Shown: piece by piece, positions 27,441 through 37,283 of the stretch
Position numbering within the stretch: the stretch's first letter is position 1
How the letters are laid out: each line of letters starts with the position of its first letter
NCBI GenBank assembly: GCA_036787955.1
Contig: DAIQOI010000003.1
Coordinates: forward strand, 124,001 to 188,000
Direction: 5' to 3'
DNA from: UBA2336 sp036787955
GTDB taxonomy: Bacteria > Bacteroidota > Bacteroidia > Cytophagales > Cyclobacteriaceae
Length of the DNA stretch: 64,000 bases
Position numbers and translations under genes: made by a program
The notes under the pieces: model-generated
Database searches by the model: none
Told to the model about the DNA's origin: nothing
Seen by the model: the letters and a program-made list of their open reading frames with translations, nothing else

Positions 27441-29393
27441 ATGCCGGCCATTTCCCGTCAGACCATAGAAGAAGTGCGCAGCCGCATGGATATTCTCGAT
27501 GTGGTGAGCGATTTTGTTTCCTTGAAACGGGCCGGAAATCAGTACAAGGCCCTTAGTCCGTTTACCAACGAAAAGACCCCCTCGTTCTACGTGGTTCCTT
27601 CAAAAGGCATTTTCAAAGACTTCAGCAGCGGCAAAGGTGGGGATGCCATCACCTTTGTCATGGAACATGAGGGCATGAGTTATCCGGAAGCCATCCGTTA
27701 CCTGGCCCGAAAATATGGCATAGAAATAAAAGAGGAAGAAGGGGGAGCTTATCACGAGGAAGCTGCACACGAGCGCGACAGCTTGTATATCGTGATGAAC
27801 TTCGCAAAGGATTACTTCCGTGATTTGCTGTTTAAGCACGAGGAAGGCAAGGCTGTAGGATTAAGTTATTTCCGCGAGCGCGGCTTTACCAATCAGACCA
27901 TCGAAAAATTTGAACTGGGTTACAGCCTGGATGAGTGGAATCACTTTGAAGAACATGCGCTGAAAAAAGGGTTCAGCAGGGAGATTCTTGAAAAGGCCGG
28001 TCTGATTGTTTCACGTGAAGGAAAAGGTGGTTACGACCGCTTCCGCGGACGGGTGATTTTTCCGGTGCATAACCTTTCGGGAAAAGTTATCGCCTTCGGT
28101 GCACGGGTTTTGAAACAGGAATCAGACAAGCAGCAACCCAAATATATCAATTCGCCCGAAACGGAAATTTATAAGAAGAGCCAGGTATTATACGGCCTGT
28201 TTCAGGCGCGCAACGAGATACGCAAACAAGATTTCTGTTATCTGGTAGAAGGCTACACCGATGTGCTTTCTCTGCACCAGGCCGGTATTGAGAATGTGGT
28301 GGCGTCATCAGGCACGGCGCTTACCGAAGAGCAGATACGGCTCATCCGCAGGTTTACCAATAACATCACAGTTTTATTCGATGGTGATGAGGCCGGTGTA
28401 CGGGCTGCTTTGCGTGGCATTGACATGATTCTGAAAGGCGATTTGAACGTGCGCGTGGTACTGCTGCCCCATGGTGAAGACCCGGACAGCTTTGCAAGGA
28501 AAAATTCAACCACAGTTTTGCGGCAATTTCTTACCGACAACACGCAAGACTTCATCACCTTTAAAGTGAACCTTTACCGTGAAGCCGCACAGCGCGACCC
28601 GATACGCAAGGCTGAGGCCGTTCGTGAAATTGTGACCAGCATTGCGGTTATACCCGATCCGGTAAAACGGTCGGTCTATATTAAAGAAACAGGCAAGCTG
28701 TTGGATGTTCCGGAAAATGTATTGCTCACAGAGCTCAACAAAATTTTGATTCGGGAGCGCAAAAAAAAGCAAGAGCGCGCTGATGAGCCGGAGCCTGATC
28801 CGGTCCCGTCTGTCATTGCTGAGCAGCCCATCCCAGCCGTTGAGGCACTGTCTATCCAGCAACTGCACGAACGCGAAGCCATCCGCCTGCTGGTAAACTA
28901 CGCAGAGGCCCAATATGAAGATGAATATGGCAAACACCAAGTTAAAGAAGTGCTGCTGCAGGAACTTGCCGATGTGGAGTTTTCCAATCCGGTGTATCGG
29001 GAGATACTGGATTTGTACCGCAGGGCCGCTGAAACCAATGAGACAATAGACAGTTACTACCTGCTTAGCAATGGTTCTGAGGAAGTCAGAAAGTTGATTG
29101 CAGAGTTATTAACCACCAGGTACACCATTAGTACGCATTGGCGCGACAAATACCACATCTATATTCAGCATGAGAGTGAAGAGTTGGACAATGTAACCTT
29201 GCGAAATTTATTTCGCGTAAAATTCTGGGCTATTCAGGGATTAATCGAGTCCAATCTTGCTTTATGGAAAAAGGCGGAACAACAAAACCCGCATGACTGG
29301 CTGGCGATAGAGTCGTTCATGACCATCCACAACCAGTACAAAATGGTGCAACGTGAAGCTGCCGACTGGCTAGGTATTGTTGTGCAGCGGTAG
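27441..29393 (+). CDS. dnaG: DNA primase DnaG with a degenerate zinc-binding site
   Basis: A 650-aa primase that lays RNA primers for replication. The domains are an N-terminal CHC2-type zinc-binding domain (residues ~5-100), the catalytic RNAP/Toprim core (~130-440; Toprim motifs VEGYTDVLSLHQAG and LFDGDEAG) and a C-terminal helicase-interaction region. The zinc ligands of the usual C-P-F-H and C-F-x-C-G motifs are replaced: S39-P-F-T42 and D60-F-S-S63-G, so no zinc should bind although the fold-defining residues remain. I recall the same replacement in flavobacterial primases, so it is probably a lineage feature, not decay. ribBA follows after 50 bp. Confidence 0.93.
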   Translation: MPAISRQTIEEVRSRMDILDVVSDFVSLKRAGNQYKALSPFTNEKTPSFYVVPSKGIFKDFSSGKGGDAITFVMEHEGMSYPEAIRYLARKYGIEIKEEEGGAYHEEAAHERDSLYIVMNFAKDYFRDLLFKHEEGKAVGLSYFRERGFTNQTIEKFELGYSLDEWNHFEEHALKKGFSREILEKAGLIVSREGKGGYDRFRGRVIFPVHNLSGKVIAFGARVLKQESDKQQPKYINSPETEIYKKSQVLYGLFQARNEIRKQDFCYLVEGYTDVLSLHQAGIENVVASSGTALTEEQIRLIRRFTNNITVLFDGDEAGVRAALRGIDMILKGDLNVRVVLLPHGEDPDSFARKNSTTVLRQFLTDNTQDFITFKVNLYREAAQRDPIRKAEAVREIVTSIAVIPDPVKRSVYIKETGKLLDVPENVLLTELNKILIRERKKKQERADEPEPDPVPSVIAEQPIPAVEALSIQQLHEREAIRLLVNYAEAQYEDEYGKHQVKEVLLQELADVEFSNPVYREILDLYRRAAETNETIDSYYLLSNGSEEVRKLIAELLTTRYTISTHWRDKYHIYIQHESEELDNVTLRNLFRVKFWAIQGLIESNLALWKKAEQQNPHDWLAIESFMTIHNQYKMVQREAADWLGIVVQR

Positions 29394-29443
29394 GAACATC
29401 ACAACCGGATAATTTGTTGTAGCTTGCGAATGTTTTAATACAC

Positions 29444-30670
29444 ATGAACTCAAACGGAGACATCAAACTCGACACCATAGAGGAGGCCATTGAGGAAATA
29501 AAAAATGGCAAGGTGATTATTGTAGTGGATGACGAAGACCGGGAGAACGAAGGCGACTTTATCTGCGCGGCCGAATGTGTAACACCCGAAATCGTGAATT
29601 TCATGGCCACTCATGGAAGAGGTTTAATATGCGCCTCGCTTATTGAAGATCGCTGCGATGAGCTGAAACTTGACCTGATGGTTGGCCAGAATACCGCAGC
29701 CTTCGAAACACCTTTTACCGTTTCGGTCGATTTAATCGGCCATGGCTGCACCACGGGCATTTCGGCACACGACCGTTTCAAAACCATCCGCGCCCTGGTT
29801 GACCCGGAAACCAAGCCCGAGGACCTTGGCCGTCCTGGCCACATCTTTCCCCTGCGTGCCAAGCGCGGTGGCGTGTTGCGCAGGGCCGGGCATACCGAAG
29901 CAGCTATTGACTTTGCCCGCCTGGCTGGCTTTAAACCCGCCGGGGTACTGGTGGAAATCCTCAAGGAAGACGGCACCATGGCCCGCCTGCCCGATCTGCG
30001 CAAGGTGGCCGATCGCTTCGGGCTGAAACTGGTATCGATTAAAGATCTCATCGAATACCGCATCCGCACCGAGTCGCTCATCGAACGCGATGTGGATGTG
30101 GACATGCCCACCGAATACGGGCATTTCCGGCTGGTGGCCTACCGGCAAACCAACACCCAGGAAACCCATCTGGCACTGGTTAAAGGCACCTGGGCAAAAG
30201 ATGAACCGGTGCTGGTGCGGGTTCATTCGTCCTGTGTAACAGGCGATATATTCGGTTCTTGCCGCTGCGACTGCGGCCCGCAGCTGCATGCGGCCATGGA
30301 GATGGTGGAGCGCGAAGGAAAAGGGGTGGTGTTGTATATGAAACAGGAAGGTCGTGGTATAGGACTGCTCAATAAGCTTCGTGCCTACAAGCTGCAGGAA
30401 AACGGCCTGGATACCGTTGACGCAAACCTGCAGCTGGGCTTTGATATGGATGAACGCGACTATGGAGTGGGTGCGCAGATTTTGCGCGATCTGGGCATTA
30501 CCAAAATCAGATTGATGACCAACAATCCGAAAAAACGGGTAGGCCTGATGGGCTACGGGCTGGAGATCGTTGAAAACGTTCCCATCGAAATATCGCCCAA
30601 TCCGCACAACGAAAAATATCTGAAAACCAAACGCGACCGGCTGGGGCATACCATATTGAAAGATTCATGA
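29444..30670 (+). CDS. ribBA: bifunctional 3,4-dihydroxy-2-butanone-4-phosphate synthase / GTP cyclohydrolase II
   Basis: A 408-aa fusion that makes both riboflavin precursors. The N-terminal RibB domain (residues ~1-205) has the DDEDRENEGDF metal and substrate loop and the HGRGLICAS and HTEAAIDFARLAG segments. The C-terminal RibA domain (~210-400) has the zinc site SCVTGDIFGSCRCDCG and the EGRGIGL motif. Both active sites look complete. The ORF overlaps the following hypothetical gene by 4 bp (ATGA), and surE overlaps that gene in turn, so the three form one operon. Confidence 0.95.
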   Translation: MNSNGDIKLDTIEEAIEEIKNGKVIIVVDDEDRENEGDFICAAECVTPEIVNFMATHGRGLICASLIEDRCDELKLDLMVGQNTAAFETPFTVSVDLIGHGCTTGISAHDRFKTIRALVDPETKPEDLGRPGHIFPLRAKRGGVLRRAGHTEAAIDFARLAGFKPAGVLVEILKEDGTMARLPDLRKVADRFGLKLVSIKDLIEYRIRTESLIERDVDVDMPTEYGHFRLVAYRQTNTQETHLALVKGTWAKDEPVLVRVHSSCVTGDIFGSCRCDCGPQLHAAMEMVEREGKGVVLYMKQEGRGIGLLNKLRAYKLQENGLDTVDANLQLGFDMDERDYGVGAQILRDLGITKIRLMTNNPKKRVGLMGYGLEIVENVPIEISPNPHNEKYLKTKRDRLGHTILKDS

Positions 30671-31278
30671 GCCGGTTGGTGTTTTTAATAGTATCCTTAT
30701 GCTGCTGCAGGCATATCATGGCCCAGCAATGGGCATTTGAGCTGTGGCACGAAGGTCGTGTGGTAACCACAGATGGCGATACACTGAAAGGCCTGATCAA
30801 ATATGACATTCAGACCGACATCATTCAGTTTAACTATCCCAACAGCAAAAAAGTAGAGGCCTTTGCACCGCGTAAGGTGCTTTTCTTTGAAATATTCGAT
30901 GCCACGGTTCGGCAGTACCGGATTTTTTTTGCGCTGCCTTATTCTTCTTCGGGAACCTACGGTGCGCTGTCCTTTTTCGAACTGCTTGCCGAAGGGAAGA
31001 TAACGTTGTTATGCCGCGAGGCATTGGAATACCGCACCTTCAGCTCACCGTATCTGTATGGTTCTTTTAGCCGGCTGGTACTGGTGTATAAATATTTTTT
31101 TATGGACGACAAGGGAAATATTACTGAGTACTCAGGCAAGCGAGCCGACCTGATGAACAGGTTTGGCCGCTATGCACCGGATGTGGAGCGCTACATCCGG
31201 CAGAACCGGCTGCGCCTGGATGAACGCAACGACTTTATCCGGGTGATAGAATATTACAACTCATTTTTTAAATCATGA
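30667..31278 (+). CDS. exported protein of unknown function between ribBA and surE
   Basis: A 203-aa protein with a signal peptide (~residues 1-19, ending IMAQ). The mature protein starts with a GRVVTTDGDTLKGLIKYD segment, a pattern seen in many small periplasmic Bacteroidota proteins, followed by a beta-rich middle and a charged helical C-terminus (RYIRQNRLRLDERNDF). I do not recognise a named domain. Four-base overlaps at both ends lock it into the ribBA-surE operon, suggesting co-regulation but not a riboflavin function, since the product is exported. Confidence 0.7.
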   Translation: MSRLVFLIVSLCCCRHIMAQQWAFELWHEGRVVTTDGDTLKGLIKYDIQTDIIQFNYPNSKKVEAFAPRKVLFFEIFDATVRQYRIFFALPYSSSGTYGALSFFELLAEGKITLLCREALEYRTFSSPYLYGSFSRLVLVYKYFFMDDKGNITEYSGKRADLMNRFGRYAPDVERYIRQNRLRLDERNDFIRVIEYYNSFFKS

Positions 31279-32060
31279 AAGAGAGGCGTCCGCTGATACT
31301 GGTATCCAACGATGACGGGATAACCTCAAAAGGCATTTTTACGCTGGTCGAAGCCATGAAAACACTGGGCGATGTGCTGGTAGTTGCTCCCGATAGCCCG
31401 CAGTCGGGTATGGGGCATGCTATTACGGTGGGCGAAACGCTGCGGCTTGAAGAGAGTTTTATTTTTGATGGGGTCAAGGCTTACCAGTGCTCGGGCACTC
31501 CGGCTGATTGCGTAAAAATTGCACGACATTTTGTATTAAAAGATAAACGTCAGCCGGATATTGTGGTGAGCGGCATCAACCACGGCAGCAATACTTCTAT
31601 CAGTGTGTTGTACTCAGGTACCATGTCGGCTGCCATCGAAGGGGCCATAGAAGGTACACCGGCCATTGGTTTTTCTCTGTGCGATTATGCCCACGATGCC
31701 GACTTCTCGCACACCATCGAACCGGTTATTCACATTACGCGGCAGGTACTTGCTAAAGGACTTCCGAAAGGAGTGGCGCTGAACGTGAATTTTCCCCCCA
31801 AACGCCACGAGCCTCTGAAAGGTATCCGCATTTGCCGACAGGCCAATGCCAAGTGGGTGGAAGTGTTTGACGAACGTTACGACCCCAATGGCCGCAGGTA
31901 CTTCTGGATGGCGGGTAACTTTGTAAACTTTGATAAAGGCGAAGACAATGACGAGTGGGCTATTGCCAATAACTATGTGTCGGTAGTGCCCTGCCAGTTC
32001 GACTTGACGGCCCATTCGGCTATTCCCATCCTGAATGAAGAATGGGATATCTTACAGTAG
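31275..32060 (+). CDS. surE: 5'/3'-nucleotidase SurE
   Basis: A 261-aa metal-dependent phosphatase of the SurE family, acting on nucleoside monophosphates and linked to stationary-phase survival. The N-terminal metal site SNDDGITSKG (residues ~9-18), the QSGMGHAIT loop, and the SGINHGSN and YSGTMSAAIEG motifs are all intact. The start overlaps the previous gene by 4 bp; the stop abuts the convergent DUF2071 gene with no gap. Slightly longer than E. coli SurE at the C-terminus, as is common. Confidence 0.93.
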   Translation: MKERRPLILVSNDDGITSKGIFTLVEAMKTLGDVLVVAPDSPQSGMGHAITVGETLRLEESFIFDGVKAYQCSGTPADCVKIARHFVLKDKRQPDIVVSGINHGSNTSISVLYSGTMSAAIEGAIEGTPAIGFSLCDYAHDADFSHTIEPVIHITRQVLAKGLPKGVALNVNFPPKRHEPLKGIRICRQANAKWVEVFDERYDPNGRRYFWMAGNFVNFDKGEDNDEWAIANNYVSVVPCQFDLTAHSAIPILNEEWDILQ

Positions 32061-32774
32061 CTACCGGATGAAACGCCCGTAACTGACGGTTACCCCTGAA
32101 CCTTCGGCCAGAAAGACAGATTCAGGCCTGGTGTTGTTGAGAAAACTCAGGTGCTTTCCGTACACATCCCCGAAATCAACTTCAACCGCATAATCCTTGG
32201 TGGTATATACTTCCCACTTTGGATGCCTTACTGCGTATTCAACGGTTTTGCTTTCGGAAACTTTGGCATAGCCCCAGTAATGCTCGGCAATAAATTCCTC
32301 CTGGCTGCCGGGTTGCAGCGGCCGTAGTTCGTTACCGGCAATGATTTGCAGGCTGTTCCAGGAATTTTTCTTCCATCTGTATTCAATCGTCCATTGCTCG
32401 CCCGACAAACACCAGGTATGCTTCATCGGCATGGTGGCATAATTTTCATGGTAAAGGGTGTTGGCAACCCGGGCGAGCACAGGCTTGGGTACAATTTCCT
32501 TGATGAACACCACACCGCGCTTCCATTGTCCGTTGTCGTGGCACCGTACATAAAACCTCAGGTTCACTTCTTCGAAACTTACATGAAACGGCACTTTGAA
32601 TCCCATGACCTTCGTATGCAGGAACATGAACCCCACCAGACTTATGTAACAGGTGTTGTTCCATAAGTCAAGCTCCGTACGGTAAGGCACACAGGGCTGA
32701 AGAAGGGAAGGGTTAACCGCGTAGTTAACCATAATAAGTTTTCGCCATTCAGCTTGCAGGAAAACTTTATTCAT
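32061..32774 (-). CDS. DUF2071 (YqjF-like) family protein
   Basis: A 237-aa protein matching the DUF2071/YqjF family in its pattern: an N-terminal WRKLIMVNYAVNP segment, a LVGFMFLHTKVMG region and the FEEVNLRFYV strand. Family members are thought to have an acetoacetate-decarboxylase-like fold, but their function is unknown. No signal peptide, so probably cytoplasmic. It lies 9 bp downstream of priA on the same strand, at the end of the GSCFA-DUF255-priA-DUF2071 unit. Confidence 0.75.
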   Translation of the reverse strand: MNKVFLQAEWRKLIMVNYAVNPSLLQPCVPYRTELDLWNNTCYISLVGFMFLHTKVMGFKVPFHVSFEEVNLRFYVRCHDNGQWKRGVVFIKEIVPKPVLARVANTLYHENYATMPMKHTWCLSGEQWTIEYRWKKNSWNSLQIIAGNELRPLQPGSQEEFIAEHYWGYAKVSESKTVEYAVRHPKWEVYTTKDYAVEVDFGDVYGKHLSFLNNTRPESVFLAEGSGVTVSYGRFIR

Positions 32775-32783
32775 GGGTTTTTG

Positions 32784-35267
32784 TTATACAGGGTCAACGT
32801 CCAAAATTATTTTAAGATTACGAAAAGTTTTCTCCTGCAGCAAGCCATTTACGAGTCGTTCTATTGCTGATTTTACAGCGGATAGATTCCCTGAGTTACG
32901 TGGGATTTTGATGAGCAGGTTCATCAGGTGCAGGTTGCGCAGAAAAGGTATGATGGGTTCGCCGGGTCCCAGGATGCGCAGTTCAGGCAGCTCCTGGCGG
33001 ATGGTTTGGTGCAGGTGATGGATGGCCTGGTTAACTGTTTGTTTGTTGTGGTGTTTGAGTGTGATTTCGATGAGCCGGGTAAAGGGCGGATAACCATAGG
33101 TCTGTCGTTCGGCCAGTTCTTTTTCGTAAAAAGCATGGACGTTGTGGTTGGTGATGAGGCTGAAAAGCGGCTCAGCGGGGCGGTTGGTTTGGATGATGAC
33201 GCGGCCGGGCCGGCCCTTGCGGCCGGCCCGGCCGCTCACCTGCATCAGCAACTGAAATGCCCGCTCCTCGGCCCGGAAATCCGGAAAATGCAACAGCCTG
33301 TCGGCATAAAATACTCCCACCACGCTCACCCGCTCGAAGTCCAGCCCCTTGGTAACCATCTGCGTACCCACCAGTATATCCGTTGTACCCGACTCAAACC
33401 TTCCGATGATTTGCTCATAGGCATGTTTGCTTCGCGTGGTGTCCAGGTCCATGCGGTCAATCTTCGCATCCGGAAAATGAATCTTCAGCTCCTCTTCAAG
33501 TTTTTCTGTGCCATAACCGAGTGCACGCAGCCTGCCTGAGGTGCAATCGGGACAAACAGCAGGCACCGGCATCCGGTATCCGCAATAATGACATACCATG
33601 CTGTTCTCTTTCTGGTGATACGTAAGACTTACCGCACAGTTGGTGCATTTGGGTATATATCCGCAATCCTCGCACGACAACAGGGGAGAATAGCCTCTTC
33701 TGTTCTGAAACACGATTACCTGTTCCTTTCGGCTCACCGCTTCGGCAATGGCATTGAGCAGTGTGGCCGAAAACAGGCCCTTCATCCGTTTCATCCTGCG
33801 CTCCTGCTTCAGGTCAACCAGCATTATCTCTGGTAACTGCGCCTCTCCATAACGACTGTTTAACTCCACGTAGCCGTATGCTTTGCTTTTTGCCAGATGA
33901 TAGGTCTCGGCCGAAGGCGTGGCTGATCCCAGTAAAACGGGTGCATGGTGTATGCGGCCCAGCATCAGGGCCGTGTCGCGTGCATGATACCTCGGTGCAG
34001 GATCCTGTTGCTTATACGAGGCATCGTGCTCTTCATCCACAATAATCAAACCCAGATGACTGAAAGGAAGGAACACGGCCGATCGCACCCCCAGCACGAA
34101 CGATATTTTTCCGCGCAGCACATCGTTCCATATTTCTGCACGCTCATTGTCTGTAAAGCGCGAATGATAAACCCCCATTGACAAACCAAACACCCGGCGT
34201 AACCGGTTGACCATTTGCGTGGTAAGGGCAATTTCGGGAAGCAGGTATAAAACCTGCGATCCGCTTTGCAGGGCCTGTTGGATGAGGTGGATGTAGATTT
34301 CCGTTTTTCCACTGCCCGTGATGCCGTGCAACAACACCGAGGGGTACTGTTCGGCAGCTTTCAGAATTTCCTGCCGGCAGCGTTCCTGATCTTCGCTGAG
34401 CTGAGGTAGATTTTCAGAGGCTTGTTCTGCGTAATCAAATCGCGGCACAACAGTGGTAAATTCTTCGAATACACCGTTTTTGATGAGTGTATTCAGAGAC
34501 GAATCAGAACGCCCGCCTTCCAGAAGCTTTTTACGCGACAACCCCCTTTTGTTGGCCGAAGCATCGTGCATCACGGGCAGTTCCTGCAGGAATTTCAGCA
34601 GCAACTCCTCCTGTTTGGGTTTGCGGCTAAGTAGCTTAAACAGCTCTTCCAGTTTACCGTGTTGAAGCCAGCTTTCGGTAAGCCTTACTTTTCGTTCTGT
34701 ACGTGGCTTAAACCGGTTACTTACTTCTTCCAGCAACAAAACGGCCTGTTTTCGTAATAATGATTTAATCAGGGTATATACGTTTTTAATACCGGCTTGT
34801 TTGGCTACTTCGGCATAGGTCATTGGGCCCTTACGCAGAGCATTCAATACAGCCTCTTCGCGCGGTGTAAATTCAAAAACCGAATCATGCCAGTCGAATG
34901 ACGGATGCAACTGCACTTTTGATTCGCTGGTTAGTTTCAATGCTGCGGGCAGTGCAGCCTGCAGCACTTCGCCGGGTGTGCACAGATAGTAACCGGCTAT
35001 CCACTCCATCAGCCTGGCCTGCTCAGCCGTAAGGCAGGGTTCATCATCGAGCAGTTCGAGGATGTACTTGGTTTCGAAGTCGGGCCGATTGTCGTGCACC
35101 CGCATGATGATGCCGGTCACGATTTTGCGTTCGCCAAAGGGTACAATTACGCGTTGTAAGGGTGTGGCAGCGTTGCGCATGGTTTCTGGCACGGCATAGG
35201 TAAACAACCGGTTTACCGGAACAGGCAAGAGGATTTCGGCAAAGGTTGAAGAGTTGTTTTCAGCCAT
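32784..35267 (-). CDS. priA: primosomal protein N' (replication-restart helicase PriA)
   Basis: An 827-aa superfamily 2 helicase that reloads the replisome at stalled forks. The 3'-DNA-binding domain occupies residues ~1-105. The helicase core has Walker A GITGSGKTE and the DEEH box (IVDEEHD). The cysteine zinc-binding insertion is complete (CEDCGYIPKCTNCA ... CHYCGY ... CPDC), followed by helicase motifs such as GTQMVTKGLDF and the SGRAGR motif. It sits 18 bp after the DUF255 gene and 9 bp before DUF2071. Confidence 0.95.
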   Translation of the reverse strand: MAENNSSTFAEILLPVPVNRLFTYAVPETMRNAATPLQRVIVPFGERKIVTGIIMRVHDNRPDFETKYILELLDDEPCLTAEQARLMEWIAGYYLCTPGEVLQAALPAALKLTSESKVQLHPSFDWHDSVFEFTPREEAVLNALRKGPMTYAEVAKQAGIKNVYTLIKSLLRKQAVLLLEEVSNRFKPRTERKVRLTESWLQHGKLEELFKLLSRKPKQEELLLKFLQELPVMHDASANKRGLSRKKLLEGGRSDSSLNTLIKNGVFEEFTTVVPRFDYAEQASENLPQLSEDQERCRQEILKAAEQYPSVLLHGITGSGKTEIYIHLIQQALQSGSQVLYLLPEIALTTQMVNRLRRVFGLSMGVYHSRFTDNERAEIWNDVLRGKISFVLGVRSAVFLPFSHLGLIIVDEEHDASYKQQDPAPRYHARDTALMLGRIHHAPVLLGSATPSAETYHLAKSKAYGYVELNSRYGEAQLPEIMLVDLKQERRMKRMKGLFSATLLNAIAEAVSRKEQVIVFQNRRGYSPLLSCEDCGYIPKCTNCAVSLTYHQKENSMVCHYCGYRMPVPAVCPDCTSGRLRALGYGTEKLEEELKIHFPDAKIDRMDLDTTRSKHAYEQIIGRFESGTTDILVGTQMVTKGLDFERVSVVGVFYADRLLHFPDFRAEERAFQLLMQVSGRAGRKGRPGRVIIQTNRPAEPLFSLITNHNVHAFYEKELAERQTYGYPPFTRLIEITLKHHNKQTVNQAIHHLHQTIRQELPELRILGPGEPIIPFLRNLHLMNLLIKIPRNSGNLSAVKSAIERLVNGLLQEKTFRNLKIILDVDPV

Positions 35268-35285
35268 GGACAGTGTCGGGCAAAT

Positions 35286-37283
35286 CTAAACGAAATTTTT
35301 GCTGAATGCCGGGGCATGTATTGCAAGCAAGGCCATGGCTTTTTGTACTTCATAAACCGGCGCAAGGCAGGAATTGCCGGGACAGATGAAAATGGCCGGC
35401 TTTTGTTGCGATCGTTTTCCCTGTGCCAATGGAATCACACCGCTTTCGCTGGATCGGGCATATAACACAAACGGATGAAATGCCTGATTGAGTTGTTGCA
35501 GGGTTTGTTCCGGTTCGGCATCATCCAGTACGGCTTCGCAGGGCACCGCCTTGAGGCGCAACAGGGCCAGGCCCCAGTTCGACATATAAACCGGCTCTTC
35601 CTGAATGAAAGCCGCTGCTGCTTCCAGCATGGTTCTGGCTCTGGAGGCATAGTCCTGACGGTCGAGCAGGCGACCTAAAATCAGCAGGTTTTCGGCCATG
35701 ATGCTGTTGGATGCCGGTATCACGTTGTCGAAAATCTCTTTTTTCCGGGCAATCAGTTGCTCGGCATGGGCCGATGTGTAAAAGAAGAAAGGTTCAACCG
35801 CATCGCTGAAATCGTTTAGTACTTTATCGGTGAGTTGCTGTGCCCACCGTAAATAATCTTCGTTCAGTGAAATCTGATGAAGGTCAATGCAGGCGCGGAT
35901 GGTGCAGGCATAATCGTCCAGAAATCCTTCAACGGCCGATGGCCCTTCATTCCATGAACGCATCAGTCGTTTACCGTCATAGAGTCTGCTGCGCAGAAAA
36001 TGCATACCCCCAACGGCTGTTTCATAAAAGGATTTTTCTCCAAAGGCCTTGTAGGCAGTTGCCAATGCCGACAGCGTCATGGCATTCCATGCGGTGAGCA
36101 ATTTTTTGTCGCATACCGGCCGCACACGTCTGTTGCGGTAAGTCAGCAGGTTATGTCTGATGCGTTCATAATCTGCCGGATTCTTTTCACCCGGCTTTCG
36201 GTACAGGATGTTGCGCCCTTCTTCCCAGTTTCCTTCGGGCAATACGTGAAAGAAGGAAGCCCACTTGTCGGCTTCATTACCGAGGGCATTGCAAAAGTCG
36301 GAATAGGTCCAGGTGTAAAATTTACCTTCTTCTCCTTCGCTGTCAGCATCTATGGCCGAATAAAATCCACCCTGCGGGTTGCTCATCTCCCGGTTAAGCC
36401 AGTCGATGGTTTCGTACACCACTTCACGGAACCGATCATCGCGCGTTACCATCCATGCTTCGCTGTAGAGTGCTATGAGTTGAGCATTGTCGTACAACAT
36501 TTTTTCAAAATGAGGGGCAAACCATTTTTCATCTACCGAATATCGCGCAAAGCCACCGCCTATATGGTCGTAAATTCCTCCGGCTGCAATTTGATGAAGC
36601 GTGAAAGACACCTGTTTCAGCGGCTCGCTGTCGTGGGTGAGGTAGTGATAGCACAACAGCCACCTCCACACCGACGGGATGATGAACTTGGGCGCTTTGG
36701 CCAGTCCGCCAAAGCGCATGTCAATTTTGGATTTAAGTTTTTCCCAGGCCTGAGAGGCGTGATAGGCGGAAGTTTGATGCAATGAACTGCTGAAATCTTT
36801 TCTGAGGTGCTGGGTCAGTTGTGCAGCCGATTGCTCAATTTCATCCCTGCGGTTTTGCCAGGCTTCGGCAATGCCGTTGAGCACCTGTTTCCATAACCGG
36901 GGCGGAAAGTAGGTGCCGCCATAGAAGGGTTTCTGGTCGGGTGTGAGGAATACATTCAGTGGCCAGCCACCGTTCAGGCCCATGGCCTGAATGGCATCCA
37001 TATAAACCTGGTCAATGTCGGGCCGCTCTTCACGATCAACTTTTATGCAGATAAAATGCCGGTTCATCATTTCGGCAAGCTCAGGATGTTCAAAGCATTC
37101 GCGTTCCATCACATGGCACCAGTGGCAAGAGGAATAGCCGATGCTTACGATAACGGGTTTATTTTCCGCTTGTGCCCTGCCCAGTGCTTCTTCACCCCAT
37201 TCGTACCAGTCAACCGGATTGTAGGCATGCTGCCGCAGATACAGGCTGGCAGAATGTATGAGCCGGTTTGGTTTACGGTTCAT
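35286..37283 (-). CDS. thioredoxin-domain protein of the DUF255/YyaL (SPATA20) family
   Basis: A 665-aa protein. The N-terminal thioredoxin-like domain (residues ~1-165) carries the typical SSCHWCHVMERECFE motif with a CxxC-like pair and ends near a FLTPDQKPFYGGTYFPP segment. The remaining ~500 residues form an alpha/alpha toroid related to N-acylglucosamine 2-epimerases (motifs such as DADSEGEEGKFYTW). Widely conserved from bacteria to humans; the biochemical role is not settled. Its start overlaps the end of the upstream GSCFA gene by 11 bp. Confidence 0.88.
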   Translation of the reverse strand: MNRKPNRLIHSASLYLRQHAYNPVDWYEWGEEALGRAQAENKPVIVSIGYSSCHWCHVMERECFEHPELAEMMNRHFICIKVDREERPDIDQVYMDAIQAMGLNGGWPLNVFLTPDQKPFYGGTYFPPRLWKQVLNGIAEAWQNRRDEIEQSAAQLTQHLRKDFSSSLHQTSAYHASQAWEKLKSKIDMRFGGLAKAPKFIIPSVWRWLLCYHYLTHDSEPLKQVSFTLHQIAAGGIYDHIGGGFARYSVDEKWFAPHFEKMLYDNAQLIALYSEAWMVTRDDRFREVVYETIDWLNREMSNPQGGFYSAIDADSEGEEGKFYTWTYSDFCNALGNEADKWASFFHVLPEGNWEEGRNILYRKPGEKNPADYERIRHNLLTYRNRRVRPVCDKKLLTAWNAMTLSALATAYKAFGEKSFYETAVGGMHFLRSRLYDGKRLMRSWNEGPSAVEGFLDDYACTIRACIDLHQISLNEDYLRWAQQLTDKVLNDFSDAVEPFFFYTSAHAEQLIARKKEIFDNVIPASNSIMAENLLILGRLLDRQDYASRARTMLEAAAAFIQEEPVYMSNWGLALLRLKAVPCEAVLDDAEPEQTLQQLNQAFHPFVLYARSSESGVIPLAQGKRSQQKPAIFICPGNSCLAPVYEVQKAMALLAIHAPAFSKNFV

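Noticed and set aside
29732..30649. 305-aa minus-strand open frame over ribBA
   Set aside because: Antisense to a complete two-domain RibBA; no recognisable features.
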